In this document: piece after piece, positions 25,401 to 36,836 of the stretch
How positions within the stretch are numbered: the first letter of the stretch is position 1
Layout of the letters: every line of letters begins with the position of its first letter
Source: Phoronis australis
Taxonomy: Eukaryota; Phoronida; Phoronidae
Assembly (NCBI GenBank): GCA_002633005.1
Contig: NMRA01000253.1
Coordinates: forward strand, 261,251-325,250
Length of the DNA stretch: 64,000 nucleotides
Reading direction: 5' to 3'
Made by a program: the position numbers and the translations under genes
The notes under the pieces: model-generated
The model's database searches: none
What the model saw: only the letters and a program-made list of their open reading frames with translations
Told to the model about the DNA's origin: nothing

Positions 25401-28400
25401 CCAATTTTACCACCCACTGTAAGTTCTTTAACGTAACCCTTACATTAAAAGTGGTTGAGGAAAGGGCTTTGTTTGTTTATGTCATCGTTACTCTTGAATA
25501 TACGGGGTTGATACATGATGGAAGTCCACTGAAATAAAGACGTCCACCGAAGAAGTAGCTTAACAATCACTTAACACTGGCGTTTTATAACAGCTAAAGA
25601 CGGGTATAAGAACAAAAGCAATTACAATGAAAACACCAATTCTGTGCAGAATACCAAAAAGAATACTGATTTATAAGTGCTGTCGTATTCAAACGTCTTC
25701 CGTCATTAAACAACTGCATTTGATTTAAGCAATTTACCGCTGAGAAATTGACTTCAAGTTGTTACTTGAGGAAAGTACAATGATTTCTCTGACCCGTTCC
25801 AGTTATAAATATCCATGTACCTTCTTTTAGCGCTTAATGTCACTAAAATGAAATGGTCACGTGACCAAATGAATACCAAATTGGCTAAAATTATCAAAAA
25901 AATCAAATTAAACCTGCTTTCCACTTTCAGAAAAAATATACTTTCAGAAAATTAAAATCAATATCTATGTAGAAATTTGGCAAATACACAGGTCTACGCA
26001 CAATGTAATTCTTTCTGAAAAAACTATGAAATCTCACGCGGGTAAAATTTACTTCTTATTTTCTTTCATGAAAAAGATCTAGGGCTTCATGTAGGACAAA
26101 CAAGGAGAAAGAGACAGACTCTCGCTGTGTGCATTTCCAAAGATATTTTGATTTAATATTAAATTGTTTATATACCTACAGAATGTTGATTATTTGGAAC
26201 TTCTGGCTTCGATTACAGACCCATCGTCCTGTTCAGGATACAAAAATGTCGGTTTCACTACCAGCGATAATTACTTCATCGACACTGACGACAACAACTA
26301 CGGCCTTGACCCTTTCCTTGTTTACTGCGACATGTCGACGACACCACCCAGCACTGTGTTTCACCACGATCAGGTTTGGCTTGGCAGCAGACGCATCCAT
26401 TTTGCTCACCTCCACAAACTTCCAATGGTCACCCCAGGAAATCTACCTTTGACAAAAAGAACTGACTATGGCATTAGACCACTTAGCGTTGTAAAATTGG
26501 GACCCGTTCCTAGAAAGTTGGCTTAGCTATGACAAATCTTAAACTTAAATCGATTTAAAGTCAAAACTAAAAATTGTATCAAGTCTGTTTCAAGAAAATG
26601 ATCTTAAGCTTGACTTAAGTTTTGTCGTGAAATTGACATAATTTATCGGATCTGGAAGTTTCAAAGTTTCGAAGTTGTGACCAATCATAGAGTTAATTAA
26701 AAATGAAATTAAGTTAGTTTCTTGGAGCTGGCCACAGGGATTAAGACGAATTATTTGTTCTTTCTTTGAAGTGCATAAAGTCTATAAAGAAGACTTTTTG
26801 GCACGAGAAGCAATTGGGCTTTTGCGGCTTTAAGAAAACGGATAGATTTTCCATACATGTACAGTGTATGTTGCCGTGCGCTTTATGTTATGAGAATGCA
26901 ATGGAGCTGTCTCGGTCCTTGTTCCTTAGCCAGCCGAGTCTCTATCAAATGGTTACGTGTTTCAACATCAGTACTGTACCACCGCCGGCACACGTCGGGC
27001 TTCTGTGGATCTAAAGTATATTACAGCGACCTACAAAACTTTGGATCACGTGTCTCATACCCTATCTGTCACAACTCATTACATAGATTTTTTTACCATT
27101 TTGTAGTGCTTTATGCGCATACATTTGATTTTAATCGCGTTAAACGGAAAGATATAACCACTTGACCCTCTCGGCGAGAGACTTAGAAATCAAATTGGGT
27201 TACGGACAAGTTCTACTTTCACGAAACATGCATGCATGTGTAGTAGCAGAAGATTAGTCCAGAAACCAAAAATTGTATTTATGTAACCTGGGTTTGCCTG
27301 TAATTTTTTCTTTGCAGTTTATTGTAACCAAAGGCTAGGTAATTATGATTCAGGGGCGGTGATCTTTTGCAACCCTTGTTATGAATATGAAAATAAGTGC
27401 CACCATAATGCAAAATTCAATTTATTCTGATAATTTCCATACCGAGCTCCACAGGCATCATTATCTTAAACTTTTAGCCTCCTTTCTTATCTAGTAAATT
27501 TATTTCCATAGCTTTCTAGGTTTGTGGATAGATATATGTACTCTATACATACATGAAAATATACTTATACTAGTCACGTGAACAAAATATGGTGTACCAT
27601 TTCAGGAGAGGCAGATGACTTTTCAGTCTCGTACCCAAGAAGCCAAACTGGTGTTCGAGGTCACGTACGGCCCAAGCATGGATCAAATAGGCGCGGTAAT
27701 GAACGCTTCAAGCGAGTGTAAGCAGCATTTGAAGAGAGTCTGTCACGCCTCCTGTGCGTCAAAGCACGGTAACACCTACTTTTCTTGGTGGTATGGTCGA
27801 AGCAACGTACAGCTGAAGTACTGGGCAGACGCAGCAACCGTTGGATGTCACTGCAATAGGAACAACTCGTGCTTGGGCGGTAAATACAAAACACAAAATA
27901 ATAATCTGACGTCGTTTAATCGGCCATGTGTACTAACACTTTCAGAAACTGAATACGGGGCATCAAACTGAGATGCCTTCCGGAGGTTAAGTTTCTAAGG
28001 CAAATGCAAGATCTTGAAAGAAAACACAAAAACACGCTGGTGAAAGGCGAGTGCTTCGCTTGTGTTCCCGAGACCTTAGTAGCATAGCCTATGAAAATTG
28101 TGGCCACGCAAAGTGAATCTACTACGAAGTTTGGTTGTTGAATTATGGAATATAATTCATACATTATGAGATTACACAGGCGGAGATTTTTCAATAAAGT
28201 ACTCGGTGTTTAGTGTTTAGGCCTGCGGAATGCAGCCCTAGTTCTGAAATTGCAGAACCCCTGTTACTTTTGACGTTGGTATCAATGGTCTACAATACGT
28301 CCAGGTCATCCCTGGTTGAGCAAGAGAAAATCGAAATCACGCACTACAAACGAAGCACCTGATGAAACAAGCTTTAACTGCGATTGTCAAGCGTCTACAT

Positions 28401-31400
28401 GTACAGATCTAAACACTATCAGCGGTAGGCACAATCGTAGAAAAGTTACGATGCGTGTCAGAAAATTTATAAGAGCCAACGACGGGTCAATCTGCAAAAT
28501 GTAATGGTCGGGAATACAGAAGCCCTTTGATGCCAACCAGTTGCTGGATATATCGCGATCAATACAAGGAGACACAAGCAAAATACTCATGACTTCCTTT
28601 GCGGTTTTTTGGTGACCTCACGTTTTTTTCATTTTCCTTTGATGATGCCAAAAAACAGGAATCCTTATCGATTTTAGCGAAGTCTTAAAGGCATGCTCTT
28701 AACTATGCAAACGTATAGCAGGAACTAAATAACAATGCTCTTTGCACATCATATGTACTAAACGAAGTGCAGTTATTTTGACTGACAACTTTTCAATATG
28801 AAAAAAATGTATTCTGCCAATATGTGAGCTTTGCACTAATGGCGTACCTAAGGGCTCTTCGTGTCCAATTAATTCAAGAATGTAATAATGACTAACTGTG
28901 TTTGCCTCTCACCTCTTGAACAACAAAAGTTTTACTTTGAATTTTCACATAGAATTAGCAAAACAAACATGGTTCTCAAGCACATGCGCACTTGAAGGTG
29001 TCATCCGATTTAATTAGTCTTTTTACCGTCTTAATCTTTCTATATCCACATCGCCTCACATACGGTCGACCTTACGTTGCCGAGAGGTTTTGCGTTAACC
29101 TGTGAGGAAGATGAGAAACGACGCAGCGACGACAGTGATTCACTTGCAGAGTGAATGTCGCAATGTTGCGGTGAATCCTTCCCGCTTGTCCGAACTATGC
29201 AGCTGCAAGGAAAGGGGGTATGTCGTTTTTTCGACTTCCTTGAGAGTTCGAAATGCTTAGGTAGTAGCTAGTCGTCGTGAAGAATGGAAATACACTGTTA
29301 ATAGCAACGAATATGAGGCCGTGAAACATTGCGTGTCTGTTGCCGGCATTTCGTAGACACTGATTTCTCTGACGAATGTCGGCTTATCAAAGAACTATCC
29401 ATACGTTCCGTTACCTGTGCATATTCACAGCACCTCCGTAGTATTTCTTGATCACTGTATTCCGGTTCGAACTGATAGCCAGTTAAACTTAACGATCCAC
29501 CTACAAAGTCTTCGTCGGATGAGCTCTCGAGTTGCCACGTTGACGTTTATTATTCTGTGTTCTGTTTCAAAATGAATTATTCTCACGCTAACCAATGCTT
29601 ATATAAAACTGAAACAAAGTGTTTCCTTTAGGTACAATTTGTATTGCCTTTCGAGTGTTCATGAGTGCAAAAGTTTTGAGAAGACAGAAATGAATAAACC
29701 ACTGCTTTACCGGCTTCAGATGCAATAAAGATAATTAACCGGGCACCGAAACCGTGTGAGCGCATGCTAATTCTGTGTTTGCTGACAGAAAGCTGCTGTG
29801 AAACAATAACTCAATTTTATATGCTATGTTAGGGGATTATTTAGTTTGATATACAAATACATAATTCACATCATTGTTACTGTACAACTTTTGCCCTGAC
29901 AGTTTTGTAAAAGGACAACTTGACTTCGCAGCCCCCGACCAATAAGAAGATTTGTACTTTCCCGGCCAATTCACCGAAATAATTACGTGCACATTATTTC
30001 TTTGGCTCACTAGTATAGTCTTTTCGTGACTGGAGGTTAAGTTTCCAACTAAAGCTGGTTTATGATCGTGATGTCCAGTCCGGCGGCCGCTTCGGGCCTG
30101 ATTGGGTTCCGAGACACTGGCTGGGATGACAAGCGTTTTGTGTGTATAGAACTGAAAAAAATCGCAAGTCTGAAAGTACAACAAATAGCTATCTTTCATG
30201 TCTGTATTTCACGGAAGAATCATTCAGATTTATCACCAAATAGACCCAAACTCCCGCAATCGACCATGATAAATTGGCCTACCGAACCTAGGAGTCTACA
30301 CTCCTAGACCGAACTCGTAGGCTACAGTACCTTCAAATACCTATAAATCCGTAACCGTGAAATAAAACAACACGTTTGTTCATGAACTCAACGTATTTGC
30401 AAGAGTTTTATAACGGACTTTGATGATTTATTGGTGTAAAAAGATGAATTCAAGAGATACGTTTACACCAGTAAGCTTGTTGCGAACGGCTGAACAGATT
30501 GCGTTCGAATTGATTACGTCATTGGTTAATTTCAACACCTCCGTCTGTCGTCAGGTGTCAAGAGGTAAAACAACTGAACTTGCTATTATCGAGTGGAACT
30601 ACTCGATCTAAATTGATATAAAATAGGTTGTTTTTGGGTGGTATTCTCCTTTAACGAAAACGGAAACGATAGAGAAAAATGTATTTGGATGCTAGCAAAG
30701 CAGCCCGGCTGTCAAATTTTCGAACAAAGTGGCTACGCCGGCCAGCACAGTTCGAATACTGTTACTTACTGGACACGGTTAAATAATTTATGACAGATTA
30801 TTTTCGACACAAACCTCGTTCTTAAAAACATTTGGCAATTTTCAACCTGTTTTAAATTTACATCTTCGCCATATTGTGTTTCTATCTAAGTTGATTAAGC
30901 AATCACAGAGATAAGAAATTAGTGTTCAAGTTTCACTTGATGTCCGCGCATTGTATGGTTATTTTTGTGCTTTATGCAAAAATATCTGGTAAACGTACTA
31001 AAACAGAAAACCTTNAAACTGAAACAAAGTGTGTCCCTTTAGGTACAATTTGTATTGCCTTTCGAGTGTTCATGAGTGCAAAAGTTTTGAGAAGACAGAA
31101 ATGAATAAACCACTGCTTTATCGGCTTCAGATGCAATAAAGATAATTAACCTGGCACCGAAGCCGTGTGAGCGCATGCTAATTCTGTGTTTGCTGACAGA
31201 AAGCTGCTGTGAAACAATAACTAAATTTTATATGCTATGTTAGGGGAATCTTTAGTTTGATATACAAATACATAATTCACATCATTGTTACTGTACAACT
31301 TTTGCCCTGACAGTTTTGTAAAAGGACAACTTGACTTCGCAACCCCCGACCAATCAGAAGATTTGTACTTTCCTGGCTAATTCACCAAAATAATTACGTG

Positions 31401-33086
31401 CACATTATTTCTTTGGCTCACTAGTATAGTCTTTTCGGGACTGGAGGTTAAGTTTCCAACTAAAGCTGGTTTATGATCGTGATGTCCAGTCCGGCGGCCG
31501 CTACGGGCCTGATTGATTTCCGAGACAGTGGCTGGGATGACAAGCGTTTTGTGTGTATAGAACTGAAAAAAATCGCAAGTCTGAAAGCACAACAAATCGC
31601 TATCTTTCATGTCTGTATTTCACGGAAGAATGATTCAAATTTATCACCAAATAGACCCAAACTCCCGCAATCGACCATGATAAATTGGCCTACCGAACCT
31701 AGGAGTCTACACTCCTTGACCGAACTCGTAGGCTACAGTACCTTCAAATACCTATAAATCCGTAACCGTGAAATAAAACAACACGTTTGTTCAAGAACTC
31801 AACGTATTTGCAAGACTTTTATAACGGAATTTGATGATTTATTGGTGTAAAAAGATGAATTCAAGAGATACACCAGTAAGCTTGTTGCGAACGGCTGAAC
31901 AGATTGCGTTCGAATTGATTACGTCATTGGTTAATTTCAACACCTCCGTCTGTCGTCAGGTGTCAAGAGGTAAAACAACTGAACTTGCTATTATCGAGTG
32001 GAACTACTCGATCTAAATTGATATAAAATAGGTTGTTTTTGGGTGGTATTCTCCTTTAACGAAAACGGAAACGATAGAGAAAAATGTATTTGGATGCTAG
32101 CAAAGCAGCCCGGCTGTCAAATTTTCGAACAAAGTGGCTACGCCGGCCAGCACAGTTCGAATACTGTTACTTACTGGACACGGTTAAATAATTTATGACA
32201 GATTATTTTCGACACAAACCTCGTTCTTAAAAACATTTGGCAATTTTCAACCTGTTTTAAATTTACATCTTCGCCATATTGTGTTTCTATCTAAGTTGAT
32301 TAAGCAATCACAGAGATAAGAAATTAGTGTTCAAGTTTCACTTGATGTCCGCGCATTGTATGGTTATTTTTGTGCTTTATGCAAAAATATCTGGTAAACG
32401 TACTAAAACAGAAAACCTTCTTCCGGTCCTTGCCCGAACCGTGTCAAAAGGCAACAGTATAGGCTTCATATTATAAAAAATGTTGCTTATAGTACATATT
32501 TTAGTGCGAAGATGCCTGAAATGTTAAATAAATTACATACATGTATACTAAACCCAATTTTGCTCTATAAATGAAAAATGAGTACAGTTCAGTTAATTTG
32601 AAACGAAATAATGCTATGTCAAAATCCAAATGCCCACACTGCCCAAGTCTGCAAAGTTGACAACGTATGGCTTACGCTTATAGCAAACTTGTCGACGGTT
32701 GTGTGGAAAGACCTCCCAGATCCTAAACCACAATATCTCTATTGCGACCAAATTAAGTATTTTAGCTGACTGGTGCTTTTGAAAAGCTGGTGGCGAACAA
32801 AACGTCATTAGCAGATGATATGCCTTGGATTGAACAAAATCTCAAAAACAGTGTTTAGTTCACATTAAGTTTCACCCAGTGTTTCAATCTGAATGTAAAC
32901 CTGAGGTTCTCTTGATTTTTAGGTAAAACATGCAACTGTGACGTCAATACAAAAGAATGGCTGGTCGACGAGGGCTACATAGAATCAAAAGACGACCTAC
33001 CGCTGATCCAGTTTTATCAGGGGGACATCGATGCAAAACAAGAAATAACAAATATAACTTTGGGCCCACTCATATGTGTAAATTAA
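13116..33086 (+). CDS. secreted PAN-FN3-Caspr/fibrinogen-like protein, six exons
   Basis: Six exons (13116-13452, 13822-13960, 25255-25418, 26182-26373, 27606-27879, 32923-33086) give a protein of roughly 420 residues. In order: a hydrophobic leader (MYLQLQIIVINFLGIGL), a four-cysteine PAN/apple-type domain, one fibronectin III domain split over exons 2 and 3, and a C-terminal module resembling the fibrinogen-like region of contactin-associated proteins/neurexin IV (GLDPFLVYCDM; SWWYGRS; YWADA; CNCD; LGPLIC). With a leader and no later membrane segment it is probably extracellular, in adhesion, matrix or recognition; that role is inferred from domains. All junction phases agree except exon 3 to exon 4. 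The stop is TAA at 33084-33086, with AATAAA 158 nt downstream. Introns 2 and 5 are full of repeats. Confidence 0.75.
13822..13960 (+). CDS. exon 2: first half of fibronectin III domain
   Basis: The acceptor is CGTCTTCTCAG, the donor TTTTCAG|GTAAAA. The frame reads GPPSSPTLNVSGINAYNVTL, TWNAQWNGGF and FKIEYKVSY. These are the hallmark start, B-strand Trp and C-strand Y-x-V of an FN3 domain. Phase 1 in, phase 2 out, matching both neighbours. Confidence 0.85.
15659..17297. mobile_element. candidate DNA transposon remnant with inverted ends
   Basis: At 15659 the sequence begins CAGGGATATACCCAGG and soon has GCTGGGCGAGT and CTACTCGCC. At the other end, 17180-17297, the reverse complement reads CAGGGATATACTTAGCC followed by ACTCGCCCAGTCGCC and TGGGCAAGTAG. 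The two ends therefore share an inverted GGGATATAC start and a run of CTCGCC/GGGCGAGT motifs. Such 'tggcgact/ctcgcc' ends recur in repeats of aquatic animal genomes. I see no transposase frame inside. It lies in intron 2 of the PAN-FN3 gene. Confidence 0.4.
16324..16346. repeat. 9-bp perfect hairpin
   Basis: GGCCCACAT, five bases, ATGTGGGCC. It lies inside the candidate TIR element and could be part of its structure; no other role is indicated. Confidence 0.6.
18700..19900 (+). mobile_element. decayed non-LTR retrotransposon reverse transcriptase
   Basis: With frameshifts and stops, the + strand retains the block order of a non-LTR RT: FPDKLKISKVCPCI (cf. the conserved FPxxLKxAKVxPI block), a degraded SLILPLNFSVCRKFS (cf. 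YRPISxLPxFSKxxE), CFMDLSKVFDTTDES (the F.DLSKAFDTVDH box, about 19486-19535), ITGVPRCSTN (the GVPQGS box) and a later INDEINLLCANRN...ILFH tail resembling the thumb region. The long open frame at 19281-19538 covers the first half. The catalytic palm motif is not recognisable. Boundaries are approximate. It lies in intron 2 and is inactive. Confidence 0.6.
20623..21026. mobile_element. fold-back MITE, copy A
   Basis: A 404-bp unit bounded by inverted ends, GGGCCCGGTCTCCAATC on the left and, in reverse complement, GGGCCCAGTCTCTAATC on the right. The interior is rich in CTCGAAA and TTCGAGT, so much of it can pair with itself. It is almost identical to 55370-55770 apart from small indels and substitutions. 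There is no coding capacity. The target-site duplication cannot be fixed because GGGCCC is itself a palindrome. Confidence 0.8.
21959..22197. repeat. degenerate ATTGAA/TTCAAT fold-back repeat
   Basis: The left half repeats variants of ATTGAACGGCTATTGAATGG. The right part is made of TTCAATTGAATTTCAATTG. The two halves are partly complementary, so the block can fold back. The unit is too degenerate for a clean tandem-repeat call. It is possibly an old MITE. Confidence 0.6.
22525..22571. repeat. (CATA)n microsatellite
   Basis: About eleven consecutive CATA-type units with two substitutions (AATA and CGTA) near the right end. Confidence 0.9.
24080..24225 (-). repeat. G-tract interspersed repeat, copy 1
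   Basis: Read on the minus strand: GCGGATTTAGGGAGGGGC, a G/C homopolymer run, then TAGCTGCCGCAAGCAAAAT, GCAAGAGCGTG and AGGAAATGTTGA. The same order of blocks occurs on the plus strand at 52605-52690. It is an old dispersed repeat. The homopolymer holds an N at 24195. Confidence 0.7.
24195..24195. other. single N in a homopolymer run
   Basis: The N follows eleven G bases inside an interspersed repeat. It is probably a base-calling or short-gap problem in the homopolymer. Confidence 0.7.
25255..25418 (+). CDS. exon 3: second half of fibronectin III domain
   Basis: The acceptor is ATTTCCAG. The frame continues in phase 2 with GVPVEHTLDRLLPFTEYVIR, then ITATNVRPFGV, the L.P.T.Y.i.v.A.N..G core that closes an FN3 fold. 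The best donor, CACT|GTAAGT after 25418, leaves phase 1. A weaker donor (AAC|GTAACC after 25432) leaves phase 0, which is what exon 4 needs. Confidence 0.8.
26182..26373 (+). CDS. exon 4: start of the Caspr-type fibrinogen-like module
   Basis: Acceptor ATACCTACAG, donor GATCAG|GTTTGG, length 192 nt (phase 0 to phase 0). It reads DPSSCSGYKN, GLDPFLVYCDM and TVFHHDQ. The 'PFLVYCDM' string is the typical opening of fibrinogen-like domains in contactin-associated proteins. Joining it to the strong exon 3 donor at 25418 would create TAA, so the upstream junction needs RNA evidence. Confidence 0.75.
27606..27879 (+). CDS. exon 5: middle of the Caspr-type module
   Basis: The acceptor is CCATTTCAG and the donor GGGCG|GTAAAT (phase 1). 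The frame reads VTYGPSMDQIGAVMNASSEC, then SWWYGRSNVQLKYWADA and CHCNRNNSC. The order VTY..smdqI...i..S..C, paired Trp, YW and CxC is that of the region joining the fibrinogen-like segment to a laminin-G segment in contactin-associated proteins. The first bases (GAG AGG) directly continue HHDQ from exon 4. Confidence 0.8.
29606..31014. repeat. 1.4-kb direct duplication, left copy
   Basis: This block starts AAACTGAAACAAAGTGT and ends CAGAAAACCTT. It is repeated at 31016-32419 with a few per cent of differences, including a 6-base deletion in the second copy near 31870. It lies in intron 5 of the PAN-FN3 gene and contains no supported exon; the 81- and 94-codon frames in it are conserved only because the copies are nearly identical. 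Confidence 0.9.
31015..31015. other. single N exactly at the duplication junction
   Basis: The end of the left copy and the start of the right copy meet at this N. This is what a scaffolder leaves when two overlapping contigs, such as two haplotypes, are placed side by side without being merged. Confidence 0.8.
31016..32419. repeat. 1.4-kb direct duplication, right copy
   Basis: The same content and order as the left copy, ending at the same CAGAAAACCTT before unique sequence resumes. The differences look like allelic variation: scattered substitutions and short indels. Confidence 0.9.
32923..33086 (+). CDS. exon 6: C-terminal end of the Caspr-type module
   Basis: The acceptor CTTGATTTTTAG enters in phase 1, as exon 5 requires. 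It reads GKTCNCDVNTKEWLVDEGYI, KDDLPLIQFYQGD and ITLGPLICVN, then TAA. CNCD...W..D.G...K..LP......GD and LGPL.C are the closing signatures of the same module in Caspr proteins. Here the protein ends with it, with no laminin-G or membrane segment. Confidence 0.85.
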
Positions 33087-33243
33087 AGTGGGATAATCAT
33101 GTATATAGTTAAGTTTGGGTGAACATTTTTTCCACAGTTTACGTGAACGTAAACGCACATTCGTAAAAGACTATCACGGGAGTAAATAGGTGGTCAGTGC
33201 GAAACTTAAACATAGAATGCTATCCAATATTCGCCGTTTTTGA

Positions 33244-33249
33244 AATAAA
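33244..33249 (+). terminator. candidate polyadenylation signal of the PAN-FN3 gene
   Basis: AATAAA 158 nt after the TAA of exon 6, in a T-rich context. Position and spacing are reasonable; not proven. Confidence 0.45.
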
Positions 33250-34895
33250 TATGTACATGCACGAGCCATGGTATTTATAATCAATACAAACCATCATTTA
33301 AACAATAATTCGTTGGGACTTAAACGACAAAAATCGTTGATATGAACACAAACTTTTACTGTTCGTTTTTCCCGGACAAGAAAGACACTTAAGACTCATG
33401 AATAAGTGAACAATACGAGCAGTCTTACTCTCAGAAGTTCATAAACTGCTCAAATTATTGACACCAATTTCTCTTCCAGATGCACTTTATAATAATCGCA
33501 CACGTCACTACTGTAAAATTATTTTGGCTATAAATAAACAAGAACAAACCTTCAGACTGTATCTGGAATGAGCTTATCAATGCTTAGTTTTTGTATATAT
33601 GATCCTTTAAAGGTATAAAGACATAAAACCATCCATGCCTCGGAAAAAAGAAATGCGATATTATCTTTGACGTTTTTTATATTTACAAGTACATAGGACG
33701 TAATCTGCACCTAGTTTGAACTGAAACAAGGTAAATAACCCTAAGACAGAAAAACGACATAAACGACATTTATTAATGTCCACAAAACTTAAACTACACA
33801 ACACACATTGTAATTAAACAAAACGTCAAAATATTGACACTTAATGATATAAAAACGCTACACTAATGGGTATCAATAACATACATGCAAAACAATAAAA
33901 GTATCAAAAACAGAAATGTTATTTGCTACATTGAAAATGCAACATAATGCAATACCATGAGATATAATTGACTACTAAGAATTGTAAAATGCAATGTGGT
34001 AAACACCCTAGTAAATAAAGTTCAACGCAATACCACATGGTATAACATTAACTTTTTATGAACATTCATGGGGTATAGAGAAATACACATCAAACATGAT
34101 CAAAAAGGGAAGACGCATATGAACATTTTATGTAAACATTATAATTAGGCTCCTATGACGTAAGCAATTAAATGGGATGGAGAATGGGTAAAATGAATTA
34201 TCCTGCTGCTATTTACAGAAATGTTCGACATATGTTCAAACAAACACTACAAAACCAGATTTCTTCTCCCACTTTGGGCAAAGATTTAAAACTCGCCCTG
34301 GCCCGTAGATATCTTAAAAGAGAGGACTCTTTTTGATAAAATGTAATTACTATTGACGCAACGTATTTGGAAATATGACAACTTTCTGGAAGAAAACAAT
34401 TTTTGCGAGAAAAGAAGAATTTTGGAATCGACCTTTGTGGTTCACTAGGAACCTGGGGATCAGAGGCAAGGGTGTTTTTTTAAGTCTTGGTTTGTAAAAG
34501 ACTCACTATCCATTACAGTAATATATGATGGCAATTTCGTTAGTTTAGTTCATATGATCAAGGCGTTTGATGAGAAAACCAACTTTGCAGAGTATAATGG
34601 TGTTGTTTCTGTGCTAAGAACGTTTCAAAAAAGTTTATTGCAAGTAATTGTTAATATCTGTTCTCCTTGCGTTCCTTTGGCAATAACTCAATTACGGAAG
34701 GATTTGGTGGGCTGTAGACATACATGTACTGTACATGTAATTGTTCATTCTTACATCACTTCAAGAAACCTTCTAAGTAAGAGCGTATATGGGAAAAAGA
34801 GATTTAAAAGATTGGAATAAAATATACTTTACCATATGAAAATTAATTACAAATAATCCCAACATTAGATGGTCTCAATTTAGAGTATTACACCG
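33250..34895. other. noncoding stretch, no gene seen
   Basis: Very AT-rich, downstream of the PAN-FN3 gene. Open frames are short and unrecognised. A frame at 34554-34820 has no domain or splice support. Confidence 0.5.
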
Positions 34896-35190
34896 GAGCC
34901 CGGTCTCCAATCTCCGTATTCAGACTCGAATCATTCTCAAACTCAAACTTCATACTCAACTCGAGTACAGACTCAGCTTTGGTGTATTCAACTATCAATA
35001 ATGTCACCCTCGAAAAATCTGTACTCGAAATTTAGAGCACGTACTCAATTTTTGAGTATATTGGAAATGAAGTGTATCTCATCTATATTTCGAGTACGAG
35101 ATTGAGTAAAATTCCGAGTATATTCTCCAAATTTCAAGTTTGGTCTGGCAGTGTGCTTGAAATTGTACTCGAAAATAAATATGAGCGAGA
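34896..35190. mobile_element. fold-back MITE, copy C (second subfamily)
   Basis: Begins GAGCCCGGTCTCCAATCTCC, the same terminal sequence as the MITE at 20623, but the interior differs: it is rich in ACTCAAACT, CTCGAGTAC and TACTCGAAA. It resembles the copy ending at 40783 (both read CCAATCTCC then tandem ACTC motifs). The right end is not clear, so 35190 is approximate. Confidence 0.6.
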
Positions 35191-36836
35191 GAACAAAATA
35201 TCGAAAGGTCACCGAGAGACACAGCAAATATAAAAAAATTAAGTCCTCTTACCACATTTCAGCACTTCAGTTTCAGTTCAAAGAAAAAAGTTTTCATTTT
35301 TAATCTACTTATTCTTCACCTTATTAACCCGCCGCATCACTGCATGTCATCGTCGCCAATTTATAGACTCCTTCGCACTGTACGATTCCTGGCAACAGGC
35401 GCATTCTAATCCCTTGTCGGCCAGTCATTACATGTGTCGAAAGCAGTTGTGGGAAAAGTCGTTCGAGAAATTTGTACTGCCCTCATTTCAGTACTCATGT
35501 AGATGTGCCTACGGTTTTTGGGGCTTCCAAAAGACGAAGAGGCGAGGAAAGTTAAAAACAGTTTGCTGCCCCGTCAGGTACATTTCGCATCATAGTTTAC
35601 TCATCTATAATTCCTCTATCCCCGAATGGCATTCCAAATTTTGTTTACCGATTTTTAAATAGACGTCTCGTCACTTTCAATGATGAACTCTGAATGCCTG
35701 TACATGTTGTTTTTTTCTGCCTCGCCAAATGCCAGCTAACTTGATACATTCCGGTAAAATGCAAAGATACAGTATCCAAGTTTTGGCAGCAGCGTAGGCT
35801 TTCACGGCAATGGGTTCTACTGTACATGTATGTCAAGACTAAATTAGCAAGAGAGAATAGGGGTTGACCAGGAAGCAAACAACTGAGGCCCAAAAATGTG
35901 ACTGGCGCTTCGGGCTTACGTGGAAAACCGGCTAACTAGAGAAGAACGCCACCGTAGGCAATTAAGTTACTTTTGAAATTCGACCTTCCGTCAAATAAAT
36001 TGTCTAATTCGAACTGTCCCTTAAAAATGTTGGTTGCAGGCCTGTGGTATAGTACCTGCCCACCACTTCATTACTAAGAAAGAAAATTTAAATATGTCGT
36101 CAATAGGTGGTGTGACCATGCTCCAATAGGTAAAATGACTGGTACATGTATTTGAAGAGCTATATCGGACGTACATGTAAACTTCTTACATAAATGGCGG
36201 ATGCCGGAAGGACGAACCGCGCAAGTGCGAACTGGAGTTGGTACTAAACGAGTACTGGCGCAACCACTTCTTCAATCCATGTGTTAGAAGAGTCACTTAA
36301 GGAGTCCCTTAAATAGAGTCACTTAGGTTATTAAGTAGAAGGCAAAAACAGCTTACTTATGTATGCATAAACTATCTAGAGCAACAGTATACGTCACTTT
36401 CCATAGCTTAAAGTAAATGTTACTAATTATCGAAGATCCAATCACTTCTCTTTGTGTAAAGCGGGACCTAGTTATGAAACGTCAACTCATCATTCATCCA
36501 AGCACGGGGCTTCCGCTGACGAGTTGTTCGTCGTGGGGTCGAGATGTCAGCACAATCGGAGGATGGCGGCTGCAGTAGTAGAAATACAGTCATCTGAGGA
36601 AGAAGTTGTTGTGGTAGGCGTAAAAACTTCTCACGGGAGTTGGGGTATTCCTGTATAATGTTATATGGGACAGGTAAAGCAAGGACCAGGTGACATTATC
36701 AACGACGTCGCCATCATGCATAGGATTACTCTGTCTACGAATAGGGCCGTCAGAAGACAAAGTAGTAGACACGATAATTATTGGAAACAGTCGGTACAGC
36801 GGACGGTGTAAAGCTTGAAAGAAATTGTAAACGTTC

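Noticed and set aside
29455-29475. GGTTCGAACTG resembling a tRNA B box
   Set aside because: No matching A box or acceptor stem could be found upstream or downstream.
30062-31757. Two similar frames (81 and 94 codons) that look conserved
   Set aside because: They sit in the two copies of the 1.4-kb duplication, so their similarity is not evidence of selection.
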